From contig JAFMHK010000019.1 in assembly GCA_017854585.1 (NCBI GenBank), forward strand, positions 1 to 64,000: 64,000 nt of DNA, written 5' to 3'. The notes below the pieces were generated by a model. The model saw only the letters and a program-made list of their open reading frames with translations. It was not told the origin of the DNA and did not search any database. The first letter of the stretch is position 1, and each line of letters starts with the position of its first letter. Made by a program: the position numbers and the translations under genes. The DNA is from Paracoccaceae bacterium. Its GTDB lineage: Bacteria > Pseudomonadota > Alphaproteobacteria > Rhodobacterales > Rhodobacteraceae. This document shows positions 1-8,538 of this stretch, piece by piece.

Positions 1-164
1 ACATAGGCGATGGCCGACTGCGCCGGTGTCAGATGGCGTTTCATGGTCGATGCCAGCAAGATGGCCTGCGCCTCCAGTCTGGGGCCGTCCACCAGAAAGA
101 AGACATCGGTATTTGCTGGTTTTTTCATCTTGGTGTGGCTCTGTCCCGAATTGCGTGTCGTCAT
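1..164 (-). CDS. N-terminal part of an unrecognised protein, cut by the window edge
   Basis: About 54 codons are visible before the gene runs off the left edge. I do not recognise the family. The visible residues are MKKPANTDVFFLVDGPRLEA followed by a helix-like stretch rich in Ala, Leu and Gln. The longer start (ATG at 164) is given; an in-frame ATG at 128 is equally possible because neither has a strong ribosome binding site. It is transcribed divergently from purM. No function is inferred from so little sequence. Confidence 0.55.
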   Translation of the reverse strand, partial: MTTRNSGQSHTKMKKPANTDVFFLVDGPRLEAQAILLASTMKRHLTPAQSAIAY

Positions 165-347
165 GGCTCGGACATGTTTTCATGGCCACGCCTTCAGTGC
201 CCATAGTTGAATCATGCGATTCGCGCGGTCAAGGCCAGAGGTCCGTAGATATCTGTTTCGGTTGCCCTAGGCGCAGCAGGGAATGGACGTCGCGCGCGCT
301 GCCTGCTACGGGCATGGCCAAATGTCATCTTCAGGGGACCCGCCACC

Positions 348-1394
348 ATGACCGACAAGAAACCGGCACTGACCTACGCCGCCGCAGGGGTGGATATCGA
401 TGCAGGGAACGCGTTGGTTGACCGGATAAAACCAGCGGCCAAAAGCACGAACCGCCCCGGCGTCATGGCCGGGCTGGGTGGGTTCGGTGCGCTGTTCGAT
501 CTGAAGGCGGCGGGTTACACGGACCCGGTGCTGGTGGCGGCCACCGACGGTGTGGGCACGAAATTGCGCATCGCGATTGATACCGGGCATCTTGATGGCG
601 TCGGCATCGATCTGGTGGCCATGTGTGTTAATGATCTGGTGTGTCAGGGCGCGGAACCTTTGTTTTTCCTTGATTATTTCGCAACCGGCAAGCTGGAAGT
701 CGACGCGGCAGCCCGCATCATCGAAGGAATCGCGGTGGGATGTGCGGCCAGTGGCTGTGCCCTGATAGGCGGCGAAACGGCGGAAATGCCGGGCATGTAC
801 CCGCCCGGAGATTTCGACCTTGCGGGATTTGCGGTTGGCGCGATGGATCGGGGCGCGGCCCTGCCTGCGAGCGTGCAGGTGGGTGATGTTCTGTTGGGTC
901 TTGCCTCGGATGGGGTGCATTCCAACGGCTATTCGCTTGTTCGAAAAGTGGTGGAACACGCAGGGCTCGGCTGGACCGACCCGGCGCCGTTCGCCGACGC
1001 CACCTTGGGTGCGGCGCTGCTGACGCCTACCCGGCTTTACGTGAAATCCGCGCTGACGGCGATCCGCGCGGGCGGTGTCCATGCGCTGGCTCATATTACG
1101 GGTGGCGGGTTGACCGAGAACCTGCCGCGTGTCCTGCCCGAAGACATGGGGGCCGACATCGATCTGACGACGTGGGATTTGCCACCCGTATTCGTCTGGC
1201 TTGCCGCGCAGGGCGGGCTGACCCAGCCAGAGTTGTTGAAGACCTTCAATGCCGGGATCGGCATGGTGCTGGTGGTGGCTGCAGACCGCGCTGCCGCCTT
1301 GACCGATACGCTGACCGAAATGGGCGAAACCGTGTCCCGTATCGGCACCGTGACGCCCGGCGGTGGCATGCGCTATTCCGGGGCGCTTGCATGA
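348..1394 (+). CDS. purM: Phosphoribosylformylglycinamidine cyclo-ligase (AIR synthase)
   Basis: This cytosolic enzyme closes the imidazole ring of FGAM, using ATP, to give AIR in de novo purine synthesis. At 348 residues it has the usual family length. Visible signatures are TDGVGTKL (about 66-73), GGETAEMPG (about 141-149) and [10 protein letters not shown] (about 187-196), the ATP and substrate loops of the PurM fold, then [10 protein letters not shown] in the C-terminal half. The ATG at 348 is preceded by a purine-rich AGGGGAC. Its stop overlaps the purN start as ATGA, so the two are translationally coupled. The 183-base gap upstream separates it from a divergent gene. Confidence 0.97.
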   Translation: MTDKKPALTYAAAGVDIDAGNALVDRIKPAAKSTNRPGVMAGLGGFGALFDLKAAGYTDPVLVAATDGVGTKLRIAIDTGHLDGVGIDLVAMCVNDLVCQGAEPLFFLDYFATGKLEVDAAARIIEGIAVGCAASGCALIGGETAEMPGMYPPGDFDLAGFAVGAMDRGAALPASVQVGDVLLGLASDGVHSNGYSLVRKVVEHAGLGWTDPAPFADATLGAALLTPTRLYVKSALTAIRAGGVHALAHITGGGLTENLPRVLPEDMGADIDLTTWDLPPVFVWLAAQGGLTQPELLKTFNAGIGMVLVVAADRAAALTDTLTEMGETVSRIGTVTPGGGMRYSGALA

Positions 1395-1984
1395 CCAAAC
1401 GGGTGGCCATCCTGATTTCGGGCGGTGGCTCCAACATGCTGGCGCTTGCCCACTCGATGACGGGGGACCACCCGGCGCGGCCCTGCCTTGTGCTGGCGAA
1501 TTCCGCCGACGCGGGCGGACTTGCCAAGGCAGAGGCGATGGGCATCGCAACGGCGGTGGTCGATCACCGCCCGTTCGCGGGGGATCGCCCCGCCTTTGAG
1601 GCGGCATTGCAGCAGGCGCTGGTGGCGCACAGCCCCGATATTCTTTGTCTTGCAGGGTTCATGCGGGTGCTAACCGAGGGGTTCATCGCCCAGTGGCAGG
1701 GGCGGATGTTGAACATCCATCCATCGCTTTTGCCGAAATATCGCGGTTTGCACACCCATGCCCGCGCATTGGAAGCAGGCGAGACCGAGCATGGCTGCAC
1801 GGTTCACGAGGTCACGCCAGAACTTGATGATGGCCCGATCCTTGGGCAGGCGCGCCTGCGGATCATGCCCGACGATACGCCCGACACCCTTGCTGCGCGC
1901 GTCTTGCCGTTGGAGCATACGTTGTATCCGGCGGTCCTGCGCCGGTTCACCGACGGGGATCGTACACCAATATATCTGTCCTGA
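1391..1984 (+). CDS. purN: Phosphoribosylglycinamide formyltransferase
   Basis: It transfers a formyl group from 10-formyl-tetrahydrofolate to GAR in purine synthesis. The protein has 197 residues, near family length. The N-terminal SGGGSN phosphate loop (about 10-15), the NIHPSLLP motif (Asn108, His110) and the Asp in PELDDGPI (about 143-150) supply the catalytic Asn/His/Asp set known for PurN. The ATG at 1391 lies inside the purM stop (ATGA overlap), which fixes the start and indicates a purMN operon, a common bacterial pairing. Confidence 0.96.
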   Translation: MTKRVAILISGGGSNMLALAHSMTGDHPARPCLVLANSADAGGLAKAEAMGIATAVVDHRPFAGDRPAFEAALQQALVAHSPDILCLAGFMRVLTEGFIAQWQGRMLNIHPSLLPKYRGLHTHARALEAGETEHGCTVHEVTPELDDGPILGQARLRIMPDDTPDTLAARVLPLEHTLYPAVLRRFTDGDRTPIYLS

Positions 1985-2102
1985 TCCGGTCTTTGCGGCC
2001 CGGCCTGATTTCTGCGCCGGGGGATCGGTGGCAAATCACCGGCGTCGCCGCCTCTTTCCTTTCTGGCGCGGCTCGCCTATCAAAACCTGAACGCGTCCTC
2101 AA

Positions 2103-3278
2103 ATGCTGCGGTACCCCTTGCCCCAAACGCTGACAACAACCGACCAATTGGCTGATTTCTGCGCGCGCGCCGCATCTGCCCCTTATGTGACCGTCGATAC
2201 CGAGTTTCTGCGCGAACGCACCTATTTTGCCCAGTTGTGTCTGGTTCAGTTGGCGATGCCGGGCAAGGATGACAGCAACGCTGTGCTCGTTGATCCATTG
2301 GCCGAGGGTATGGACCTTGCGCCCCTGTATGACCTTTTCCGCAATCCCGATGTGGTCAAGGTGTTCCACGCCGCGCGTCAGGATCTTGAGATTTTCCATG
2401 TTGAAGGCGGCGTCGTGCCTTCTCCGCTGTTCGATACGCAGGTCGCCGCCATGGTTTGTGGCTTTGGGGATCAGGTCGGGTATGAAACACTCGTGAGGCG
2501 CATTTCCAAAGCGAGCGTTGATAAATCGTCGCGTTTCACCGACTGGTCGCGCCGTCCGCTCAGCGATGCGCAGAAAACCTATGCGCTTGCCGATGTGACC
2601 CATCTGCGCCAGATTTACGAGTATCTCCGCAATCAGTTGGCGATCTCGGGGCGGACCCATTGGCTTGAGGAAGAGCTGACCGCGCTGACCAATGCGGACA
2701 ACTACGTGGTCACGCCCGAAGATGCGTGGCAGCGGCTTAAGATCCGGACGAACGCCGGCAAGTTTCTGGCGATAGCCCGCGAACTGGCTGCTTTTCGCGA
2801 AACCTATGCGCAAACCAAGAACATCCCCCGCAGTCGTGTGGTCAAGGATGATGCGTTGATGGAACTTGCGTCCACCAAGCCACGATCCATTGACGATCTT
2901 GCGAAATCCCGGCTGTTGCTGCGCGAAGCGCGGCGGGGCGAGATTGCGGACGGTCTGATTGCTGCCGTCACCCGCGGTATGGAGATGGATGCCAAGCATC
3001 ATCCCACCCTGCCGGAAGGGCGCGACCGATCGGCATTGAATCCTGCCTTAGCCGATCTTTTGCGGGTTCTGCTCAAGGCCAAGGCAGAAAATGTCGGGGT
3101 GGCGCAAAAGCTGATCGCCTCCAGCGCCGATCTTGACGATATCGCGTCCGGTCATCTGGACGGTATGTGGTCGCGCGGCTGGCGGCGTGAAGTCTTTGGC
3201 GATGAAGCGTTGCGTCTTTGCGACGGCAAGATCGCCCTGACCGCACAAGGCAGCAAGGTTCTGATCGTCAATCTTTGA
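2103..3278 (+). CDS. rnd: Ribonuclease D
   Basis: This is a 3'-to-5' exoribonuclease acting in tRNA 3' end maturation and stable RNA turnover. The 391 residues contain the DEDD exonuclease domain: DTEFLRERT (Asp32, Glu34), HAARQDLEIF (Asp94) and YALADVTHL in the third exonuclease motif. A C-terminal HRDC-type helical region follows. The length fits the family. The gene stands alone, 118 bases after purN, and converges on a small lipoprotein gene. The ATG at 2103 is the first in frame and starts directly at the conserved N-terminal region. Confidence 0.94.
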   Translation: MLRYPLPQTLTTTDQLADFCARAASAPYVTVDTEFLRERTYFAQLCLVQLAMPGKDDSNAVLVDPLAEGMDLAPLYDLFRNPDVVKVFHAARQDLEIFHVEGGVVPSPLFDTQVAAMVCGFGDQVGYETLVRRISKASVDKSSRFTDWSRRPLSDAQKTYALADVTHLRQIYEYLRNQLAISGRTHWLEEELTALTNADNYVVTPEDAWQRLKIRTNAGKFLAIARELAAFRETYAQTKNIPRSRVVKDDALMELASTKPRSIDDLAKSRLLLREARRGEIADGLIAAVTRGMEMDAKHHPTLPEGRDRSALNPALADLLRVLLKAKAENVGVAQKLIASSADLDDIASGHLDGMWSRGWRREVFGDEALRLCDGKIALTAQGSKVLIVNL

Positions 3279-3309
3279 AGATTGCGCAGGGCGCGCGGGC
3301 GGCGCTCCC

Positions 3310-3756
3310 TTAGCGGCGGCTGACCGTCCGGCTGTTTTCCTGCCCAAGCACCACGATGGTGCGCACCTCTGACAGATCCCGAACGCTCAATGACGTGGCG
3401 ACGACGACCTCACGCGAGGCTTGGTTAACCACATCTGCGGGGCCGGTCGGGGGGAAAACGCGAAACTCATACGTGATGGTGCCGCTTTCGCGCGCCACTT
3501 CGACCAGATCGACCGCCCAAAAGCCTTGGGTCTCGGGCAGGCCGACTGCGGAAACGATGGCGCCGCTGCTTGTCGCCTGCACATCCAGACTCAGCACTTC
3601 GCGCACCAGACCGCGTGGATCGACACGTTCGTTCTGGGCAGAGATATCAACGCGTTGCTCGCGATCTCCTCCGAACCAGTTGAAGGGATTCATGCGTGAT
3701 CCGCAGGCGGACACGGTCAGGACAAGGGCAAACAGGATCAGGGCGCGCAAGCTCAT
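3310..3756 (-). CDS. Small predicted lipoprotein of unknown function
   Basis: The 148-residue product opens with a lipoprotein signal peptide ending in the lipobox LTVSAC (Cys18), so it is probably lipid-anchored in the envelope. The mature part contains FNWFGG, then a beta-rich region with no motif I can assign. The start at 3756 is chosen because it gives the signal peptide directly; an upstream in-frame ATG at 3840 would bury it. It converges on rnd and is divergent from sufE. I know no function for it. Confidence 0.82.
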   Translation of the reverse strand: MSLRALILFALVLTVSACGSRMNPFNWFGGDREQRVDISAQNERVDPRGLVREVLSLDVQATSSGAIVSAVGLPETQGFWAVDLVEVARESGTITYEFRVFPPTGPADVVNQASREVVVATSLSVRDLSEVRTIVVLGQENSRTVSRR

Positions 3757-3877
3757 GGTATTCTCCGGCGGGTTGCTTACCCTTGGGTAGCGGATTGGCG
3801 GCACGAAGAAAAGCGCCTCTGGACGTTGTCGCCGATGCACCTTACCTCAAGACCCATCTGACCGACCCGAGGACACC

Positions 3878-4306
3878 ATGGCCACGCCCGCCTTTGAAGA
3901 AATTGCCGAGACTTTTGAATTCCTTGATGACTGGGAAGAACGGTATCGCCATGTCATCGAACTGGGCAAGGTGATGGCGCCGCTCGAGGATGCATTTCGC
4001 GTGCCCGCGACCAAGGTCGATGGGTGCGCAAGCCAAGTCTGGATTTTGCCCGATATCGCGGGAGAGGGGCCAGAGGCGCGGTTCACCTTTCGCGGAGAGA
4101 GCGACGCAATGATTGTGCGCGGTCTGATCGCCATCTTGCACGCGCTTTATTCCGGGCTAAGCGTGGCCGAGGTCTTGCAGGTGGACGCTGGAGGCGAATT
4201 GGCGCGGCTTGGCTTGAATGACCATCTGTCGTCGCAACGCTCGAACGGTCTGCGCGCCATGATCGAACGGATCCGCAGGCTGGCGGCCGAGACGGCGGCC
4301 GGATAG
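3878..4306 (+). CDS. sufE: SufE family Fe-S cluster assembly / sulfur acceptor protein
   Basis: SufE accepts sulfane sulfur from the cysteine desulfurase SufS and passes it to the SufBCD scaffold. The 142-residue protein has the family length and the conserved VDGCASQVW motif; Cys50 corresponds to the sulfur-accepting cysteine. The rest matches the helical SufE fold, for example HALYSGLSVAEV. No sufBCDS genes lie in this window, so it acts on partners encoded elsewhere. Other Fe-S factors of the same system are found at 56.1-57.0 kb. Confidence 0.93.
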   Translation: MATPAFEEIAETFEFLDDWEERYRHVIELGKVMAPLEDAFRVPATKVDGCASQVWILPDIAGEGPEARFTFRGESDAMIVRGLIAILHALYSGLSVAEVLQVDAGGELARLGLNDHLSSQRSNGLRAMIERIRRLAAETAAG

Positions 4307-4331
4307 GGCGCTATCCACGCAAGGCCCGCGT

Positions 4332-4958
4332 TCACACGTCGCGCAGCGCTGCCTCCAGATCACCATAGCCTGTAAAGCGCCGCTCAAATTGCAGCCCCAG
4401 CTTTTCCGCGCAGGCCTGCGCCTTGGTGGTCAGGTCGGGGTCATCGACCTGCGCCTGATAGACAAGCTTGGTGTAGTTGCCGAAATACATGTCCCGCAGT
4501 TCCGGGTGGCGGTCCAGACCCAGGGGCTTGGTGACGAAGGCATCGAACTGTCGCACCAGAAAATCGGTCAGATAGAAGGCGGTCATCTCATCGCGGGCGG
4601 CGAATGTGTCATTTCCTTCAAAGAAGCTGTAACAATGTGGGCCTGCGATCATCCCCACGCCTAATTCGGCGCACCGCCGTTGTAGCAAACCGCCAGTGCC
4701 GCAATCGGCATAGGCCACGAATATGTCGCTGTATGCGGCCCGATGGCGCGAAACGGCGGCGGCGACTGCGTCCGGGATCTTGTCTGGCGTGTTGTGCAAG
4801 ATCGCCGGCAGGCAGTGCAGATCAAGGTGGGACCAGCCGTTTGCTTCAATGATTGCAAGGATTTCGCGCGCCAGTGCCCCGCAGCCGATGATCAGGATGC
4901 GCCCATTTTCCTGTGCGTTCATGCCAGATTGCGTCAGGGCTTCATCGTCTATGTGCAT
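4332..4958 (-). CDS. DUF1638 domain protein, candidate methionine synthase accessory factor
   Basis: The 208-residue protein matches DUF1638: IIGCGALAREILAI near the N-terminus, VAYADCGTGG and GPHCYSFFEG in the middle, and conserved cysteines in both regions. It is probably cytosolic. The biochemical role of the family is not established. Such genes tend to lie near corrinoid-dependent methyltransferases, and here a corrinoid protein and a homocysteine methyltransferase follow on the same strand within 6 kb. From memory, genetics in a Phaeobacter relative links DUF1638 to methionine synthesis; that needs verification. The start could also be the ATG at 4922, closer to the usual family N-terminus. 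Confidence 0.85.
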   Translation of the reverse strand: MHIDDEALTQSGMNAQENGRILIIGCGALAREILAIIEANGWSHLDLHCLPAILHNTPDKIPDAVAAAVSRHRAAYSDIFVAYADCGTGGLLQRRCAELGVGMIAGPHCYSFFEGNDTFAARDEMTAFYLTDFLVRQFDAFVTKPLGLDRHPELRDMYFGNYTKLVYQAQVDDPDLTTKAQACAEKLGLQFERRFTGYGDLEAALRDV

Positions 4959-5073
4959 TGAAACACTCTACACCAGTCTGTGCGCTCACGGCGCTGTGGG
5001 TTGAGCGGATCAGACCCGTGACCGAGGGTGGGGTCAATCGCAAATACACCGCCTGACACCGAGGACCCCAACC

Positions 5074-5586
5074 ATGACACCATCAACCACCGCCGCCGCC
5101 CGCAGTACCGCCTTTCCGGTGCTTTCCGCCCAGACGCTTATGCTGATCGTGATCAGCGGCGCGGTGGGGACGTTAACCTTTGATCTTTGGGGCAAGGCCA
5201 TCTCGCCGCTTCTGGGCTTTGCGCAACTTGCGCCCGAAGGTTTGGCACGCGGGTTTCTCGGCAGCGTCGGTTTGCCCAATTCCGCAGCCATGGGCAGCTT
5301 CATGCACCTGTTCTTGGTGGGCGTGATTGCCTACCCCGTCGGATGGCTGTTCGTTGCACGACCCATCATTGCCCGCGTCGCGCCGTCGCTACACTGGTCC
5401 GTCGCGTCGGCCATTTACGGCGTGGGCCTGTGGGTCTTTGCCATTGGAGGGATCACGATGATCGCCGGATTGCCGTTCTTTCTGGGCTTCACAGGGATCA
5501 CTTGGGTCGCGCTGGTGGGGCACGTGTTCTATGCCATCGCCGCCGCCGGTGCCGTCACCTATGTCGAAAGCCCCGACCGCCGCTAG
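5074..5586 (+). CDS. Small multi-pass membrane protein, function unknown
   Basis: The 170-residue product shows four hydrophobic segments (about 18-36, 73-92, 108-125 and 130-158), so it is an inner membrane protein. The FDLWGK motif after the first segment resembles small DUF2938-like membrane proteins, but I am not confident in that family. The ATG follows a purine-rich stretch. It is transcribed divergently from DUF1638 across 115 bases and converges with the next small membrane protein gene. Confidence 0.78.
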   Translation: MTPSTTAAARSTAFPVLSAQTLMLIVISGAVGTLTFDLWGKAISPLLGFAQLAPEGLARGFLGSVGLPNSAAMGSFMHLFLVGVIAYPVGWLFVARPIIARVAPSLHWSVASAIYGVGLWVFAIGGITMIAGLPFFLGFTGITWVALVGHVFYAIAAAGAVTYVESPDRR

Positions 5587-5587
5587 C

Positions 5588-5776
5588 CTAGTCATCTCCG
5601 CGCGCGATCAGCGTGCGGAGGCCGACGTACATCACCATTGCGATGGGCAAGATCAGCAGCCACACCCCGGCCCCGCCAACGTTCAGGTTCACAGCGAGAA
5701 ACATCGCCAGAAAAATGGTCAGGCCCGCCGCCGCGATCACAGCCAGCAAGATCAGTATCAGTCGTTTGATTGGCAT
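5588..5776 (-). CDS. Small two-helix membrane protein
   Basis: A 62-residue product starting MPIKRLILILLAVIAAAGL, with two hydrophobic helices (about 5-30 and 35-55) and a charged C-terminus ending RGDD. A clear ribosome binding site (AGGCGGAG) precedes the ATG at 5776. The reading frame remains open further upstream, but that part is antisense-like and lies over the EamA transporter gene, so this short start is preferred. It follows the transporter gene by 44 bases and is likely cotranscribed with it. Function unknown. Confidence 0.72.
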   Translation of the reverse strand: MPIKRLILILLAVIAAAGLTIFLAMFLAVNLNVGGAGVWLLILPIAMVMYVGLRTLIARGDD

Positions 5777-5820
5777 GAACTCCGCCTCCTGTGTGACATA
5801 TGGTTGGTGTGTTGGGCTAC

Positions 5821-6681
5821 TCAAGCCCGCCAGATGCGTGGCCCGACCACCGCCAGCGCCAAGCCCGTCAGAATGATCATTGCGCCGATCACTTCGATCC
5901 CGGTCAGCCGTTCCCCCAACACAAGCCCCGAGGTCGCGATCCCCACGACCGGGATCAGCAGCGCGAAGGGCGTGACATCCGCCGCCCTGTGCCGCGCCAG
6001 AAGCGCCCCCCACAGTGAATAGCCCAGAACGGTCGAAATCAAAGCGACATAGACCACCGCTATCCACCCCTGCAGGGACAGCGCCGCGACCGTCGCCAGC
6101 GGCGCTGGCCCTTCCACAGCCAGCGACAGGGCCAGCATGGGCAAGGGCGGCACGAGGCTTGCCCAGATGAACACCGCAAGCATCGATGTTCCCTTGAGGC
6201 CCTTGAGAACAAGGTTGCCGCAGGCCCAGCACAGCGCCCCCCCCATCACAAGCCCAAGGCCCATGCGCGTCAGGTTCCCACCCGCCCCAAGCGCAAAGAC
6301 GACCAAGCCAGCCACTGCCAGCGCGATGCCAAGCGTCTGGATGATCCGCACCCGTTCGCCCAGAAAAACCGCGCTGAGAATAATCGTAAGCGGTGCCTGC
6401 GCCTGTAACAAAAGCGAGGCCAACCCCGCCGTGACATCGGCCCGCATCGCCGCGAACAGGAACGCAAACTGCCCCATGTTGATCAATGCGCCGACGGCGA
6501 AAATCTTCCACCATGCGACGTTGGGCCGGGGCAGCACTGCCAGCAACGGAAGCAAGATGATGAACCGCAGGCCCACGAACAGGAATGGCGGCAGTTCCGC
6601 CAAGCCGATCTTCATCGCCGTGAAGTTCGAGCCCCACGCCAAGATAACCAGCAGAACCAGAATGACATCGCGTGGCGGCAT
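5821..6681 (-). CDS. EamA/DMT superfamily permease
   Basis: The 286-residue protein has about ten hydrophobic helices in two related halves, the layout of EamA transporters. Typical features are AWGSNFTAMKIG after the first helix, LLQAQAPLTIILSAVFLGER closing the first half, and PVVGIATSGLVLGERLTG closing the second half. These carriers export metabolites such as amino acids; the substrate cannot be read from sequence. The stop of the downstream phosphatase gene (on the same strand, upstream in transcription) lies only 4 bases from this start, so the two are probably one transcript. Confidence 0.9.
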   Translation of the reverse strand: MPPRDVILVLLVILAWGSNFTAMKIGLAELPPFLFVGLRFIILLPLLAVLPRPNVAWWKIFAVGALINMGQFAFLFAAMRADVTAGLASLLLQAQAPLTIILSAVFLGERVRIIQTLGIALAVAGLVVFALGAGGNLTRMGLGLVMGGALCWACGNLVLKGLKGTSMLAVFIWASLVPPLPMLALSLAVEGPAPLATVAALSLQGWIAVVYVALISTVLGYSLWGALLARHRAADVTPFALLIPVVGIATSGLVLGERLTGIEVIGAMIILTGLALAVVGPRIWRA

Positions 6682-6685
6682 CGTG

Positions 6686-7423
6686 TCAGCGCCGCTGAAC
6701 GGGGATTTTCACCCGGCCACGATCTGTCAGCAAGAATGCGACGTGATCTTCGATTGCCACGACCGACAGCGGCCCGCCAAAGGCCGCGCCGCTGTCCAGA
6801 TTCAGACGATTGCCAAAGTGCTCCGGGCTGTCGCGCGGCGTGTGGCCGTGCACGACCAACGCGCCATGATCGCGCGGATCGTCAAGAAACGCGCGCCTTA
6901 TCCACAACAGATCATCTTCGGTCTGCGCGTTGAATGGGACGCCGGGCCGAATGCCGGCATGAACGCAGACACAGCCGGTGGACTGGTGCATCACCGGAAG
7001 ACCGATCAGAAATGCGATATGCGCCTTGGGCACCAGAGACCGCGCCTGACGGTGAATTTCTGCGGCGCTCAGCGAAATATCCACCCCATAGGAAGCCAAC
7101 GTCGTCATCCCGCCCATCGACCCGCTGAGGTAGTTGAGGTCACTGCGCAGTTGTGTGTCGATGCGCGGCGTTTGCTCCAGAAACCAATGCAGCAGCCGGT
7201 CGTGGTTGCCTTTCAGAACCTTGATGCGCGGATCATCGGTTTGTGACTGCATCAGGAACGCAACCACCCCGGCACTGTCGGGGCCACGATCCACCAGATC
7301 GCCCAGATGAACCAGATCCGCGCCACCCGTGCCTTCGCGCGCGCGGTCGGCCTCCACCAGATCATGGGCCGCGCGCAGCAGGTCGATATGGCCGTGGATG
7401 TCGCCGATGGCATAAAGGGTCAT
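6686..7423 (-). CDS. Metallophosphoesterase of the PPP (bis(5'-nucleosyl)-tetraphosphatase / Ser-Thr phosphatase) type
   Basis: The 245-residue product carries the metal-binding blocks of calcineurin-like phosphatases: GDIHG (about 7-11), GDLVDRG (about 41-47), KGNHDRLL and HGHTP with the upstream VHAGIRPG. This order is typical of PPP-type enzymes, including symmetrical diadenosine tetraphosphatases and small protein phosphatases; the substrate is uncertain. The start at 7423 (MTLYAIGDIHGH) puts the first motif at the N-terminus as usual for the family; a longer open frame upstream lacks coding character. It is followed almost directly by the EamA gene. Confidence 0.9.
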   Translation of the reverse strand: MTLYAIGDIHGHIDLLRAAHDLVEADRAREGTGGADLVHLGDLVDRGPDSAGVVAFLMQSQTDDPRIKVLKGNHDRLLHWFLEQTPRIDTQLRSDLNYLSGSMGGMTTLASYGVDISLSAAEIHRQARSLVPKAHIAFLIGLPVMHQSTGCVCVHAGIRPGVPFNAQTEDDLLWIRRAFLDDPRDHGALVVHGHTPRDSPEHFGNRLNLDSGAAFGGPLSVVAIEDHVAFLLTDRGRVKIPVQRR

Positions 7424-7631
7424 GCGTCCGAGCAATACGCGCCCGCGCACCCGGCGCAAGCGTTTCGTGTTCCAACTTCGGACTGGGGCCAGCTTTTTCG
7501 GCCAGGCGTCTGTCCATCGCCGAAGACTGCCCGTCACGTGATGTGACACGCCTGATTTCTGGCTGTTTTGATCGGTAGGGCCCGGGGTCGTTCCGGCACG
7601 CCACGACAGGACATTTGCAGCCGTTTTCATG

Positions 7632-7663
7632 AAAAAACCGCGCCCGGGATTGCCCGGACGCGG
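7632..7663 (-). terminator. Rho-independent terminator after the corrinoid protein gene
   Basis: On the minus strand an 11-bp GC-rich stem (one mismatch) with a 4-base loop is followed by six T residues. It lies 23 bases after the corrinoid protein stop, so that gene ends its own transcript rather than reading into the phosphatase gene. Confidence 0.85.
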
Positions 7664-7685
7664 TTCAATTGCCTTTGGCGTTCGC

Positions 7686-8393
7686 TCAGGTGCGGGCGGC
7701 CATCTGGTTGTGCTTGCGTGCCATCCATTCCTTGGCCGTTTCCACGGCCACGGCTGCATCACGGCAATAGGCGTCGGCACCGATTGCGCGGCCGAAATCC
7801 TCGTTCAGGGGGGCGCCACCAACCAGAACGATGTAATCGTCGCGGATGCCTTGTTCCTTCATCGTGTCGATCACGACCTTCATATAGGGCATCGTCGTGG
7901 TCAGCAGGGCGGACATGCCCAGAATGTCGGCTCCCTCGCGCTCCAGCGCCTCAAGGTATTTGTCGACTGCATTGTTGATCCCAAGATCCACAACCTCAAA
8001 GCCGGCACCTTCCATCATCATCCCGACGAGGTTCTTGCCGATGTCATGGATGTCGCCCTTGACCGTTCCGATGACCATCTTGCCCACGCGGGGCGCGCCG
8101 GTTTCAACCAGAAGCGGCTTTAGGATGGCCATGCCACCCTTCATCGCATTGGCGGCCAAAAGCACTTCGGGCACGAACAAGATGCCATCGCGGAAATCGT
8201 TGCCGACGATCGTCATACCGCCGACCAGCGCGTTGGTCAGGACATCATAGGGCTGCCAGCCGCGCCCCAGAAGGATGTTAACACTGTCTTCGATCTCTTC
8301 CTTGAGACCGTCATAGAGATCGTCGAACATCTGGCTGACCAGTTCTTCATCGTCGAGATCGGCCAGAATGATATCGTCGTCTTGATCAGACAT
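7686..8393 (-). CDS. Corrinoid (cobalamin-binding) methyltransferase protein
   Basis: The 235-residue protein has a B12-binding helical cap (about 15-95) and a Rossmann cobalamin-binding domain (about 103-225). The DIHDIG signature (114-119) places His116 as the lower cobalt ligand, and SALLTTTM (161-168) and VGGAP (191-195) line the nucleotide tail, as in MetH and MtbC proteins. It would carry a methyl group on cobalt between a donor and an acceptor enzyme. The nearby homocysteine S-methyltransferase and DUF1638 gene point to a split methionine synthase. It lacks the MetH activation domain, so reactivation must come from elsewhere. A terminator follows. Confidence 0.93.
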   Translation of the reverse strand: MSDQDDDIILADLDDEELVSQMFDDLYDGLKEEIEDSVNILLGRGWQPYDVLTNALVGGMTIVGNDFRDGILFVPEVLLAANAMKGGMAILKPLLVETGAPRVGKMVIGTVKGDIHDIGKNLVGMMMEGAGFEVVDLGINNAVDKYLEALEREGADILGMSALLTTTMPYMKVVIDTMKEQGIRDDYIVLVGGAPLNEDFGRAIGADAYCRDAAVAVETAKEWMARKHNQMAART

Positions 8394-8503
8394 GGGTGTC
8401 TCCTTGCGCTATGGTCGCTTCGACCGCTGTGATACTTCGTAAGGCTTTGCGCAACCCGCACGCGCTGAATTGCGACATGGGGCCAGTCGCGCGCGACCTC
8501 GTC

Positions 8504-8532
8504 TTGTGAGTGTTCTTTTTTTGTTCTATGTT
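8504..8532 (+). promoter_or_regulatory. Promoter with LexA (SOS) box for the radical SAM gene
   Basis: GTTC-TTTTTTT-GTTC at 8512-8526 is an exact match to the alphaproteobacterial LexA box GTTC-N7-GTTC. It lies in the 17-base spacer between a TTGTGA -35-like element (8504-8509) and TATGTT (8527-8532), twelve bases upstream of the gene start at 8539. This is the position expected for LexA repression. Confidence 0.75.
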
Positions 8533-8538
8533 TGATCG

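Noticed and set aside
306-1607. 433-codon open frame antisense to purM and purN
   Set aside because: Both sense genes have full catalytic motifs; the antisense frame has none.
5777-6637. Upstream part of the open frame that ends in the small membrane protein at 5588-5776
   Set aside because: It overlaps the EamA gene in another frame on the same strand, is Gly/Arg-rich and lacks coding features; only the last 62 codons, with their own ribosome binding site, are kept.
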